A stretch of DNA of 37,718 nucleotides. Source: Muribaculaceae bacterium. Its GTDB lineage: Bacteria > Bacteroidota > Bacteroidia > Bacteroidales > Muribaculaceae. How positions within the stretch are numbered: position 1 is the stretch's first letter; the number at the start of each line of letters is the position of its first letter. Shown here one piece after another: positions 16,596 through 24,200 of this stretch. The stretch covers positions 1 through 37,718 of the forward strand of contig JAFZHD010000037.1 of the NCBI GenBank assembly GCA_017555085.1, in the 5' to 3' direction. A model generated the notes under the pieces. It was not told the origin of the DNA. It ran no database searches and worked only from the letters and a program-made list of their open reading frames with translations. The translations under genes and the position numbers were made by a program.

Positions 16596-18662
16596 ATGAA
16601 AACAATAAAACACATAATCATATCTGTCCTTACACTTGCCATGTCTTTGCCGGTCGTGGCCCAAGAACAGTATTTGCATATATACAAAGGCGGTAGCAGA
16701 GAAAAATCTTATGTTTTATCCTCAATAGATAGTATGCTGATAGATGAAACCGCTAATGGCAGTTTCATGGACTTGTACAACAAAAGCAACAGGCATCGTG
16801 TGGGTAACCTTGCCGACATCAGCGAATTTAAAGTTGGCGGTGCTGTATTGCCAAGTGGCATATACATGGGAGTCTTGGGATTCAATTCTCAACTTTATAG
16901 CAAAGAAATCGGTTCGTTGTCGTCTTCAACAAAATCGGCATACACCTCATTTGTAAACAATTTGACTTCAAGCAACGGCACATTGTTATATTACGGAGTG
17001 GAAAATGCTCTTGATGCACTTAAAAATGCCGAGGTGCCCGAAGATTTGATAAATGTGACATTGGTAACATTTACCGACGGTCTTGACCAAGGCTCGTTCA
17101 TGATGCAGTCAAAATATTATGACACCGATTCATATTTGACGGCATTAAATAACCGTATCAAAAGTGAGAAAGTGCAAAATATCCCCATTAATGCCTATTC
17201 CATTGGCTTGCGAGGAAATGATGTGAGCGATGTTGCGCAGTTTCAGAAAAACTTGCAATATCTTGCGAGCAAGAACAATAACGCAGTAGAAGCTAGTAAC
17301 ATATCTGAAGTGAATGCGAAATTCCAAGAGATTGCAAATCAAGTATATAACGAAAGTTTTACAAGTACAGTCGGTTTGACAATACCCGGTCAGAGCAACG
17401 GGACCAAAATACGTTTCACATTTGATAATGTAAGCAACGCTGCAAACTCGACAATGTATATTGAAGGTACATTCCGATTAAGCGACCGAGCGTTGACCGA
17501 TGTTACCTACCATGGTTTGTCTTGCAGTAGCGGAGCCACTATAATAGGTCAGCAAGATGGCATATTTGTAACATTTAAGTTTGAGGGAGTGAAGAGCTTG
17601 ACATCGCTTTCAATATCTTCAAGTAATATAGACCAATGGAGTTATGTGGCATCATCGGGCAAATGGCAGATAAATTCGGAATTTACTCCGGAAAATAATA
17701 CGACTATGGAAGTTAGTCGAAAAAGTGCGTTGATAATGCTGGTTTTGGACTGCAGTAGTTCGTTGGGAAGCCAATTTAGCACGGCAAAATCAAATGCGAA
17801 TAGCTTTATTTCAACTCTTGCCGGTTATGGCAATGATGAAAAATTTAGCGCAATTGATATTATGACTTATGATAATATCGATATCTTCACCACACTTGAA
17901 AAAGACGAGATGGTGTTTGTCAAAGGCGGCTCATTTTTGATGGGCGCGCAATCGGCAGATGCAAGCGCACCAAATTATGATTCGGAAGCATGGAACGATG
18001 AATCGCCCGTGCATTCTGTAACCTTGAGCGACTATTATATCGGTAAATATGAGGTGACACAACAGTTGTGGGAATATGTTATGAAATATTCAGGGAAAGC
18101 GGCCGACGGCACTTCAATGAGTGCTTATGCAAGTGATGTTTGGTTGGGCACAAATCCCTCGTCAAGTTATGGCGTAGGCAACTATTATCCGGCGTATTAT
18201 GTGAGTTGGGAGGATATAGTAAATATCTTTATTCCACGCTTGAATAAGATAACAGGCAAGACCTTCCGTTTACCTACCGAGGCCGAGTGGGAATATGCCG
18301 CACGCGGAGGTAATAAAAGCAAAGGATATAAATACTCAGGCAGTAATACTATTGATGATGTTGCGTGGTATTCAAGCAATTCATCATCTTCGACCCACCA
18401 AGTAGGCACCAAGGCACCCAATGAATTGGGTATTTATGACATGAGCGGAAATGTATGGGAATGGTGCAGTGACTGGTATAATAGCAGTTACTACACATCA
18501 AGTGCAACTTCCAATCCCACCGGACCTACAAGTGGCTCTAGCCGTGTGGGCCGTGGCGGTAGCTGGGACTTCTACGCTGGCGGCAGTCGTGTTACGCTCC
18601 GCTACTACTTCCCTGGCGTCCGCAACAACGGCATTGGTTTCCGTTTAGTTTGCCTTAAATAG
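16596..18662 (+). CDS. Secreted VWA plus FGE-like/C-type-lectin protein, probable DGR variable protein
   Basis: The protein has 688 residues with a signal peptide at about 1-23 (VVAQ). Residues 25-50 share a motif with the preceding gene. Residues 85-250 look like a VWA domain with metal-site T129 and D161 but no DxSxS. A beta-rich segment follows (about 255-370), then an intact DCSSS (385-389) opening a second, short VWA-like piece. Residues 437-688 have the FGE/SUMF1 fold (FVKGGSFLMG, YEVTQQLWEYV, FRLPTEAEWEYAARGG, YDMSGNVWEW). The cysteine pair of sulfatase-activating enzymes is absent, so enzymatic FGE activity is unlikely. The last ~40 residues have the layout of a DGR variable region, suggesting ligand binding through a hypervariable C-type-lectin face. 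There is no T9SS tag at its own C-terminus. Confidence 0.9.
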   Translation: MKTIKHIIISVLTLAMSLPVVAQEQYLHIYKGGSREKSYVLSSIDSMLIDETANGSFMDLYNKSNRHRVGNLADISEFKVGGAVLPSGIYMGVLGFNSQLYSKEIGSLSSSTKSAYTSFVNNLTSSNGTLLYYGVENALDALKNAEVPEDLINVTLVTFTDGLDQGSFMMQSKYYDTDSYLTALNNRIKSEKVQNIPINAYSIGLRGNDVSDVAQFQKNLQYLASKNNNAVEASNISEVNAKFQEIANQVYNESFTSTVGLTIPGQSNGTKIRFTFDNVSNAANSTMYIEGTFRLSDRALTDVTYHGLSCSSGATIIGQQDGIFVTFKFEGVKSLTSLSISSSNIDQWSYVASSGKWQINSEFTPENNTTMEVSRKSALIMLVLDCSSSLGSQFSTAKSNANSFISTLAGYGNDEKFSAIDIMTYDNIDIFTTLEKDEMVFVKGGSFLMGAQSADASAPNYDSEAWNDESPVHSVTLSDYYIGKYEVTQQLWEYVMKYSGKAADGTSMSAYASDVWLGTNPSSSYGVGNYYPAYYVSWEDIVNIFIPRLNKITGKTFRLPTEAEWEYAARGGNKSKGYKYSGSNTIDDVAWYSSNSSSSTHQVGTKAPNELGIYDMSGNVWEWCSDWYNSSYYTSSATSNPTGPTSGSSRVGRGGSWDFYAGGSRVTLRYYFPGVRNNGIGFRLVCLK
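18540..18659 (+). other. Probable DGR variable region (VR)
   Basis: This segment encodes residues 649-688. Fixed scaffold residues (R650, R653, GGSW 654-657, A661, SRVT 664-667, R669, P673, R676, IGFR 680-683) use mixed third bases. The 15 interspersed codons 652, 658-660, 662, 663, 668, 670-672, 674, 675 and 677-679 are GGC, GAC, TTC, TAC, GGC, GGC, CTC, TAC, TAC, TTC, GGC, GTC, AAC, AAC, GGC. All end in C, as expected if the template has AAC (or RRC) there and only its adenines were mutated. Composition shifts to GC-rich compared with the AT-rich gene body. The non-mutated tail after 18633 would be the homing (IMH) end. Confidence 0.85.
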
Positions 18663-18695
18663 GGCATTCACTTTATTCCTAAGCTAAAAAATATG

Positions 18696-18729
18696 CACAC
18701 CCTCATATCGAATGTGATATGAGGGTGTG
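18696..18729. terminator. Perfect inverted repeat after the DGR-target gene (terminator and/or homing hairpin)
   Basis: A perfect 14-bp stem (18696-18709 and 18716-18729) with a 6-base loop lies 33 bases past the stop codon. The plus-strand T tract is weak, while the other side has an A6 run (18686-18691 region). It may end the operon. Its place just downstream of the VR also resembles the hairpin/cruciform that aids mutagenic homing in the Bordetella phage DGR. Confidence 0.7.
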
Positions 18730-18779
18730 TTGCGTTAATTGCAGAATATTTGTTTCAAAAGGATAGCGCGTTAGCAAGT

Positions 18780-18844
18780 CCTCCTCTGCTTTTTGCAACG
18801 CAAAAAATAGGGGAGGTGGGGCGAAGCCTCGGAGGGGTTGAGAT
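18780..18844. repeat. Probable interspersed intergenic repeat with long hairpin
   Basis: Bases 18780-18814 can fold into a hairpin of about 16 pairs, with G-T pairs and one mismatch, around a TTTTTGC/GCAAAAA core and CTCC/GGGAG ends. A GAAGCCTCGGAGGGG-type block follows. The sequence is GC-skewed and unlike its AT-rich surroundings. I recall similar blocks between genes in gut Bacteroidetes, but only one copy is visible here. Confidence 0.45.
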
Positions 18845-18929
18845 AAAAAGCTGTAACTACGATATTCGATATTTACCCCCTCAGAACTCTCGGACTCGTT
18901 TTTTGTCTTGTTGCAAATTGCAAAGTATA

Positions 18930-18961
18930 ATTGATTTTGTGGACTATATTTATTAACTTTG
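18930..18961 (+). promoter_or_regulatory. Promoter of the methyltransferase-radA operon
   Basis: ATTG (18930-18933), 20 bases, then TAACTTTG (18954-18961), 36 bases before the start codon at 18998. Confidence 0.65.
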
Positions 18962-18997
18962 CTCATAAATAAGTCAGTTGAGAAAGAGTAATCTTTC

Positions 18998-19783
18998 ATG
19001 ACGATAAGAAATATGACTGAACTCACAAATAAACTACGCAAAATGGTCGCATCGCTTGGCACAGCCAAGGGACGCAAGGAACACGGTTGCTTTGTGGCCG
19101 AGGGCACAAAGTGTGTCGTTGACACATGGCCTTTTTTCAGTTGCCGATACTTGTTTGCAACTGCCGAATGGATTGAGCAGAATGCCGCATCGCTCAATGG
19201 CGCACAGCCCATTGAGGCAAAGCGTGCCGATATTCAGCAAATGTCGCAACTCACAACACCGTCAAGTGTGATTGCCGTTTATGAGATACCGCAGTCGGTG
19301 CTTGACGAGGCTGTTGTCAACGAGCAGTTGGTTATCGCTCTCGACCGAGTGCAAGACCCCGGCAACTTGGGCACAATAATGCGTGTGGCCGATTGGTTTG
19401 GCATCTCTCACATAGTGTGCAGCCGCGACACGGTTGATGTGTATAACCCCAAGGTGGTGCAGGCGACAATGGGCGCAATATCGCGTGTAAAAGTGCATTA
19501 TGTCGATTTGCCCGACTTTATAGCCCGCCATCGCGATGTGCCTGTCTATGGCACTTTGCTTGACGGGGATAATATCTATGAAACACCGTTGCAAAATCAA
19601 GGTCTTGTCGTTATGGGCAATGAGGGACAAGGATTGAGCGACGAGGTTAAGGCCATGGTGAGCCACCGATTGCTCATACCGTCATATCCCCCTGAGCGAC
19701 CGACATCAGAGTCGTTGAATGTGGGAATGGCAACGGCAATAACCATTGCCGAGTTTCGCCGTCAGGCTGGTTTGAAAAAATAG
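18998..19783 (+). CDS. TrmH/SpoU-family RNA 2'-O-methyltransferase
   Basis: This SAM-dependent methyltransferase has 261 residues and probably acts on a ribose in rRNA or tRNA. The N-terminal substrate-binding part (about 10-90) contains CFVAEGTKCV. The C-terminal SPOUT knot carries motif 1 DPGNLGTIMRVADWFGI, motif 2 VVMGNEGQGLSDEV and motif 3 IPSYPPERPTSESLNVGMATAI. A second ATG at 19013 could be the true start. I kept the first because the promoter lies well upstream of both. The target nucleotide cannot be told from the sequence. radA begins 10 bases later, so they share a transcript. Confidence 0.9.
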   Translation: MTIRNMTELTNKLRKMVASLGTAKGRKEHGCFVAEGTKCVVDTWPFFSCRYLFATAEWIEQNAASLNGAQPIEAKRADIQQMSQLTTPSSVIAVYEIPQSVLDEAVVNEQLVIALDRVQDPGNLGTIMRVADWFGISHIVCSRDTVDVYNPKVVQATMGAISRVKVHYVDLPDFIARHRDVPVYGTLLDGDNIYETPLQNQGLVVMGNEGQGLSDEVKAMVSHRLLIPSYPPERPTSESLNVGMATAITIAEFRRQAGLKK

Positions 19784-19793
19784 CAAAAAATAT

Positions 19794-21155
19794 ATGGCAA
19801 AGACAAAAACAATGTGGTATTGCACCTCTTGCGGTGCCGATTCGCCAAAGTGGGAAGGCCGTTGCCCCTCATGTGGACAATGGGGAACAATGGTCGAGGA
19901 AAAGGTGAGTGCCAAGCCCAATCGTGGCTCTAACACCACTCGCTCAACCAAGAGCGTGCCGCAAAAAGTGTCGGAAATACAGGCAATGAACGAGCCGCGC
20001 ATTCACATGCCGAGCGAGGAACTAAACCGTGTGCTTGGTGGTGGGCTTGTTGCAGGGTCGTTGGTGCTGATTGGCGGTGAGCCGGGCATCGGCAAATCTA
20101 CGCTCGTTTTGCAAAACATACTTTCGATAAAGTCAAAAACCATATTATATGTGTCGGGCGAGGAGAGTGCTACGCAACTCAAAATGCGCGCCGACCGCAT
20201 AGGCCGTCAGAGCGATAATTGTTACATCGTGTGTGAAACCTCGCTTGAAAATATATTTGAACACATTGAGGCCATAGAGCCGCAGTTGCTCATCGTCGAT
20301 TCGATTCAAACCATTGCCACCGATGCCATAGAGTCGGCGGCAGGTAGTGTGAGTCAGGTGCGCGAGTGCTCGGCACAGTTGCTCAAATATGCCAAGGAAA
20401 GCGGAGTGCCGGTGTTGCTCATCGGTCACATTAATAAAGAAGGCAGCATTGCCGGACCAAAAGTGCTTGAACACATCGTTGATGCAGTGTTGCAGTTTGA
20501 AGGCGACCGACAATATATGTATCGCATATTACGCTCGATAAAAAACCGATTTGGCAGCACATCAGAGCTGGGCATTTACGAAATGTGCCAGCGAGGATTG
20601 CGCGAAGTGTCAAATCCGTCAGAGATGTTGTTGTCGCATAGCGAAGAAGAGTTGTCGGGAGTGGCAATCGGCGTTACCCTCGAAGGCATTCGCCCGTTTT
20701 TGATTGAAGCACAAGCATTGGTCAGCACAGCGGCATACGGCACGCCACAGCGCTCGGTGACAGGCTTTGACTCAAAGCGCATGAACATGTTGCTCGCAGT
20801 GCTCGAAAAACGCGTCGGCTTCAAATTGGCGCAAAAAGATGTATTTCTTAACATCGCCGGAGGGTTGAAAGTCAACGACCCGGCACTTGATTTGGCGGTA
20901 ATATGTGCCATACTCTCGTCAAATGTCGATATGGCCATTCCTCACGGAGTGTGTATGTCGGGCGAAGTGGGACTATCGGGCGAGATACGCCCCATTACCC
21001 GCATAGAGCAACGCATCATGGAGGCCGAAAAATTGGGTATGGAAACAATTATTATTCCACGCAACAACCTCAAAGGCGTTGACCTCTCACGCTTCAAAAT
21101 CAAAGTGGTGGAAGTAGCCAAAGTTGAAGAAGCCTTCCGCCAACTATTTGCGTGA
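19794..21155 (+). CDS. radA: DNA repair ATPase RadA (Sms)
   Basis: RadA is a RecA-related hexameric helicase that extends D-loops and processes recombination intermediates. The N-terminal zinc finger has C10, C13, C24 and C27. Walker A is GGEPGIGKST (about 94-103), the RadA-specific KNRFGS motif is present before LGIYEM, and the C-terminal third is the Lon-protease-like domain. The length of 453 residues is standard. It is second in a two-gene unit with the SpoU methyltransferase and ends at a bidirectional terminator shared with sprA. Confidence 0.96.
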   Translation: MAKTKTMWYCTSCGADSPKWEGRCPSCGQWGTMVEEKVSAKPNRGSNTTRSTKSVPQKVSEIQAMNEPRIHMPSEELNRVLGGGLVAGSLVLIGGEPGIGKSTLVLQNILSIKSKTILYVSGEESATQLKMRADRIGRQSDNCYIVCETSLENIFEHIEAIEPQLLIVDSIQTIATDAIESAAGSVSQVRECSAQLLKYAKESGVPVLLIGHINKEGSIAGPKVLEHIVDAVLQFEGDRQYMYRILRSIKNRFGSTSELGIYEMCQRGLREVSNPSEMLLSHSEEELSGVAIGVTLEGIRPFLIEAQALVSTAAYGTPQRSVTGFDSKRMNMLLAVLEKRVGFKLAQKDVFLNIAGGLKVNDPALDLAVICAILSSNVDMAIPHGVCMSGEVGLSGEIRPITRIEQRIMEAEKLGMETIIIPRNNLKGVDLSRFKIKVVEVAKVEEAFRQLFA

Positions 21156-21173
21156 TATAGCATACTATAAAAC

Positions 21174-21203
21174 AAAAAGCCGATGGAAGTCCATCGGCTT
21201 TTT
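21174..21203. terminator. Bidirectional terminator between radA and sprA
   Basis: A perfect 13-bp stem (21174-21186 and 21191-21203) with AAAAA at one base and TTTTT at the other and a 4-base loop. It is placed to end both radA (plus) and sprA (minus). Confidence 0.9.
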
Positions 21204-21224
21204 CTGTATTGTCAAATTGTTTCG

Positions 21225-24200
21225 TTATCTTGCGAGGTTGAGGTTGAATGTGATACCGTAACTGCTGTTGCTTGTGGGGTATGAACTTGTAGATACGAGT
21301 GGGGTGTTGACTTGGTGGTCAAAGAATGCTGCGATAGTCATTCGTTTGCTCATCACATAACTTGCGGTCATGTTTATAGTGATGCCGCGTGTACCCGATG
21401 TGGCTTGTGCATAGTTGTCTTCAATGCGGCGAATCAATGCCTGACTTTCTTGATATGAGAAGTCGGCGTTAATGGTAAGGTCGTTGCTGATGCCTTGCGA
21501 TTTTTTGAGTTTGAGCACCGAGTTGAAGCCCACAATCTTGTATCCTGCACCGATAGTGAGGCCCTTTGTGGCCGCTTCAACGAGTTGGCCTGCGCCTGAA
21601 TTGAGAGTGAGGGTGCGGCTGTCGCGATATTCGGCATTGAAGTTAAGTTCGTTTTTGAGCGTGAAGTTTACACCGATAAGGGGCGCAAATTTCTCGGTAA
21701 TAGCCACCGATGAAATGTTGTAGGGCGATGACGGCACGGGTTGTCCGGTGAGTTCATCGAGAGTGAAACCGAAGTCGCCGTCGGCCGATATCCAGTTGAG
21801 GAACGATGAATATGAACCAACAGAATAGGTACATTGGTAGGCGTGTTTCAACGAGAATGTTTTGAAAATCTTTTTCATTTTTCCCAAGTTTACAAGACCG
21901 TCATAGGTTACGCGCCAGTTGGGAAGCACATGGGCAAACGAGGGGAACGGGTCAAGATAGATTGATGATGCATCTTGGCCTGTATATGCAGCGATAAATG
22001 CGGGGATAAGCACATCACTGCTTGCTGTGTTGATGCCGCCGACTTCGGGGTCGTAGGGCGCACCTGCAAGGTGGTGGCCTGCCATAAAGCCGTTGTCGGG
22101 ATATCTTGTGCCTCGATATTGTGAGTTGAGGCGGCTTGCAACAACCGGAATGTTGTTGAGGAATGTGTTAAACGCAGTGCTGTTATAACCATTGTCGGCA
22201 CTGCTGCTGCGCAATGCTGTAGCGATGGCAACATGGGTTTTTGTATAACTACCGCTGCGGCTGATGGGCGAGTTGTCATACATAAACTGAATTTGGTTAG
22301 TGCGGTTATCGGTGCGGTTTGATGTTACCTGAATCTTGAAGCCTTTGAAAGGCTCAATATTAAGTTCGACATTGAGTTCGTTGGTCTTTGACCAAATTGC
22401 TGGCGAGGTCTGCGTGTCGTCGCAAATGAGCCAACCGCGTTCTTTGGCACGGTCAATATATGACTCGTCGGTAAAGCCGAAAGCGAAATCAAGACCGGGC
22501 GACATTGGGCCATAGCCTGTTGTTTGGCCAAATGCGTCACCGATTTGAGGCATGAACAATGGCAAAGACATGTTTTGGGTGTTGCGCCAACGCACTGAGC
22601 CGTTGCGAATCAACATCGCAAATCGGGCAGTGTAGTCACCCATTTCTTTCCATATATTCTTGTCTTCGGTGAGGTCTTCGGTAATTATGAATTTGATGTT
22701 TTGGTCGCCGCGAGTGAGCACGGTAATGGTGTTTGCGTCGACGGTTTTGGTCTTGACTGCAAACGGTTTGCCATCGGTGGTTTTGGCTACTACTTTCACC
22801 TTCTTGTTGCGCAGATTGTGCTTGATAGTGATAGTGGTGTCGGGCATGAGTTTGTAGGTGCGCTCATATTTCTTGGCTTTCTGTTTCTTGTTTGGAGTGC
22901 CACGCTTGGCACTTGCAAATTTCTTGTTCACCTCTTTAAGATAGGGCACTTTGTTGTAAAGTGTTTCAAGGTTGAGGCGTCCGTCGATGTTCCATGATGA
23001 TTGGTTCTTGATAGTGTTGCCAAGGTCAACCCCTTCGATTAACGCACCTTTTTCCCAATTATAAGTGGCGTTGTAACTTGCCGATGCGGTCAAGAAGTCA
23101 AGGAACGGTATTTTGTTGAACGGTGCTTTGTATGATGCCACGAACGACTGATTGTAAGACCATGGCGTACCAAAGTTGGTGATGCTGTTCATCACAGTGT
23201 CTTTCCATAACTTGTATTGGTCGGGGAACAGTTGCTTGTTGACTGCGCCCATAGGCTCTTCAATGCGTGCCGATGTATTGGTGTTGAGCGACAAGTTAAG
23301 GCTCTTTGTGAGATTCCATGTGAGTGAGAACTGACGGTCCCATGAAAAGTTTTTGCTAACCGATACGGGCAATTGGAACATTACATCTATCTCGCTGCGT
23401 GTCTGTTGCTCATAGTAGTAGCGCGACATTGTGGTGAGGAATGTAATAGAGTTTGGCAGATAATTAAGTTCCCATTCTTTGAAGAACTTGGCGTTTTTGT
23501 TGTTGCTCTTTATCCAGCCAAACGGTTTCAAGCCTTTGACATAGGGAGAGTAGGCATATTGGAAACTACCACGGTAATCGTTAGTGTTTTCATACTCGGT
23601 GGTGGGGTCCATGTTTTGCTGCTTGTTAAACGAGAAGTTCAATGAGAAGTTTGCAGGGTCCCAAGGCATGGGATTTTTGCTCTGAACATCAAATTTGAGT
23701 CCCGATATGCTGAAATTTTGCACGGTTGAGCGTTCAACGGCATAGTTGCTGATTGAGTCGCGCTCGTGTTTGTCGGTGGCATCGTCGAGGGCATCTTTCA
23801 ACAATACATCTTGGTCGAGAGGATTGTATTTGGGCGATGTTTTCTCTTTTGTAACCGAATAATATACGGGTGCTTTGAGTTTAGCTTTCTCAGGGAGGAA
23901 GCGGCCCAAGTCGGCTTGAACGGCAAAGTTATAGCGTTCATAATCGTCGAGACGACGGTCGTTGAGCGATTGGTCAACGCCACCAAATCCGGCAGTCTCA
24001 ATGTGTGAGCCGAAGTTGAGTGTGGCGATATCCGACATTGAGAGTGTGGCATTGGCTTTGGCGGCCCAACCGCCGCTGTTGTCAAAGTCGGTTACTTTCA
24101 ATTCGTTAATCCAAACAGTACCGTCTTTGACTGTGTTTGAATTGTTGCGTACACCAATCAAGATTACACGAATGTCGCTGAGGCTCGGATTACCTAGCAC

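Larger units (their letters stand above)
18663..18997. other. Gene-free stretch downstream of the DGR target
   Basis: These 335 bases hold the 14-bp inverted repeat, a repeat-like hairpin block (18780-18844) and a promoter for the next operon (18930-18961). I see no reverse transcriptase, Avd gene or template repeat here, which is where a DGR often carries them. Confidence 0.6.

Noticed and set aside
17900..18662. Annotation as an active formylglycine-generating (sulfatase-activating) enzyme
   Set aside because: The fold is right, but the paired cysteines expected near the C-terminus are missing and that region is instead the hypervariable segment. No sulfatase is nearby.
18703..19212. Minus-strand 169-residue open frame
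   Set aside because: It runs antisense through the start of the methyltransferase and through the hairpin repeat, with low-complexity translation and no family resemblance. It is a shadow frame.
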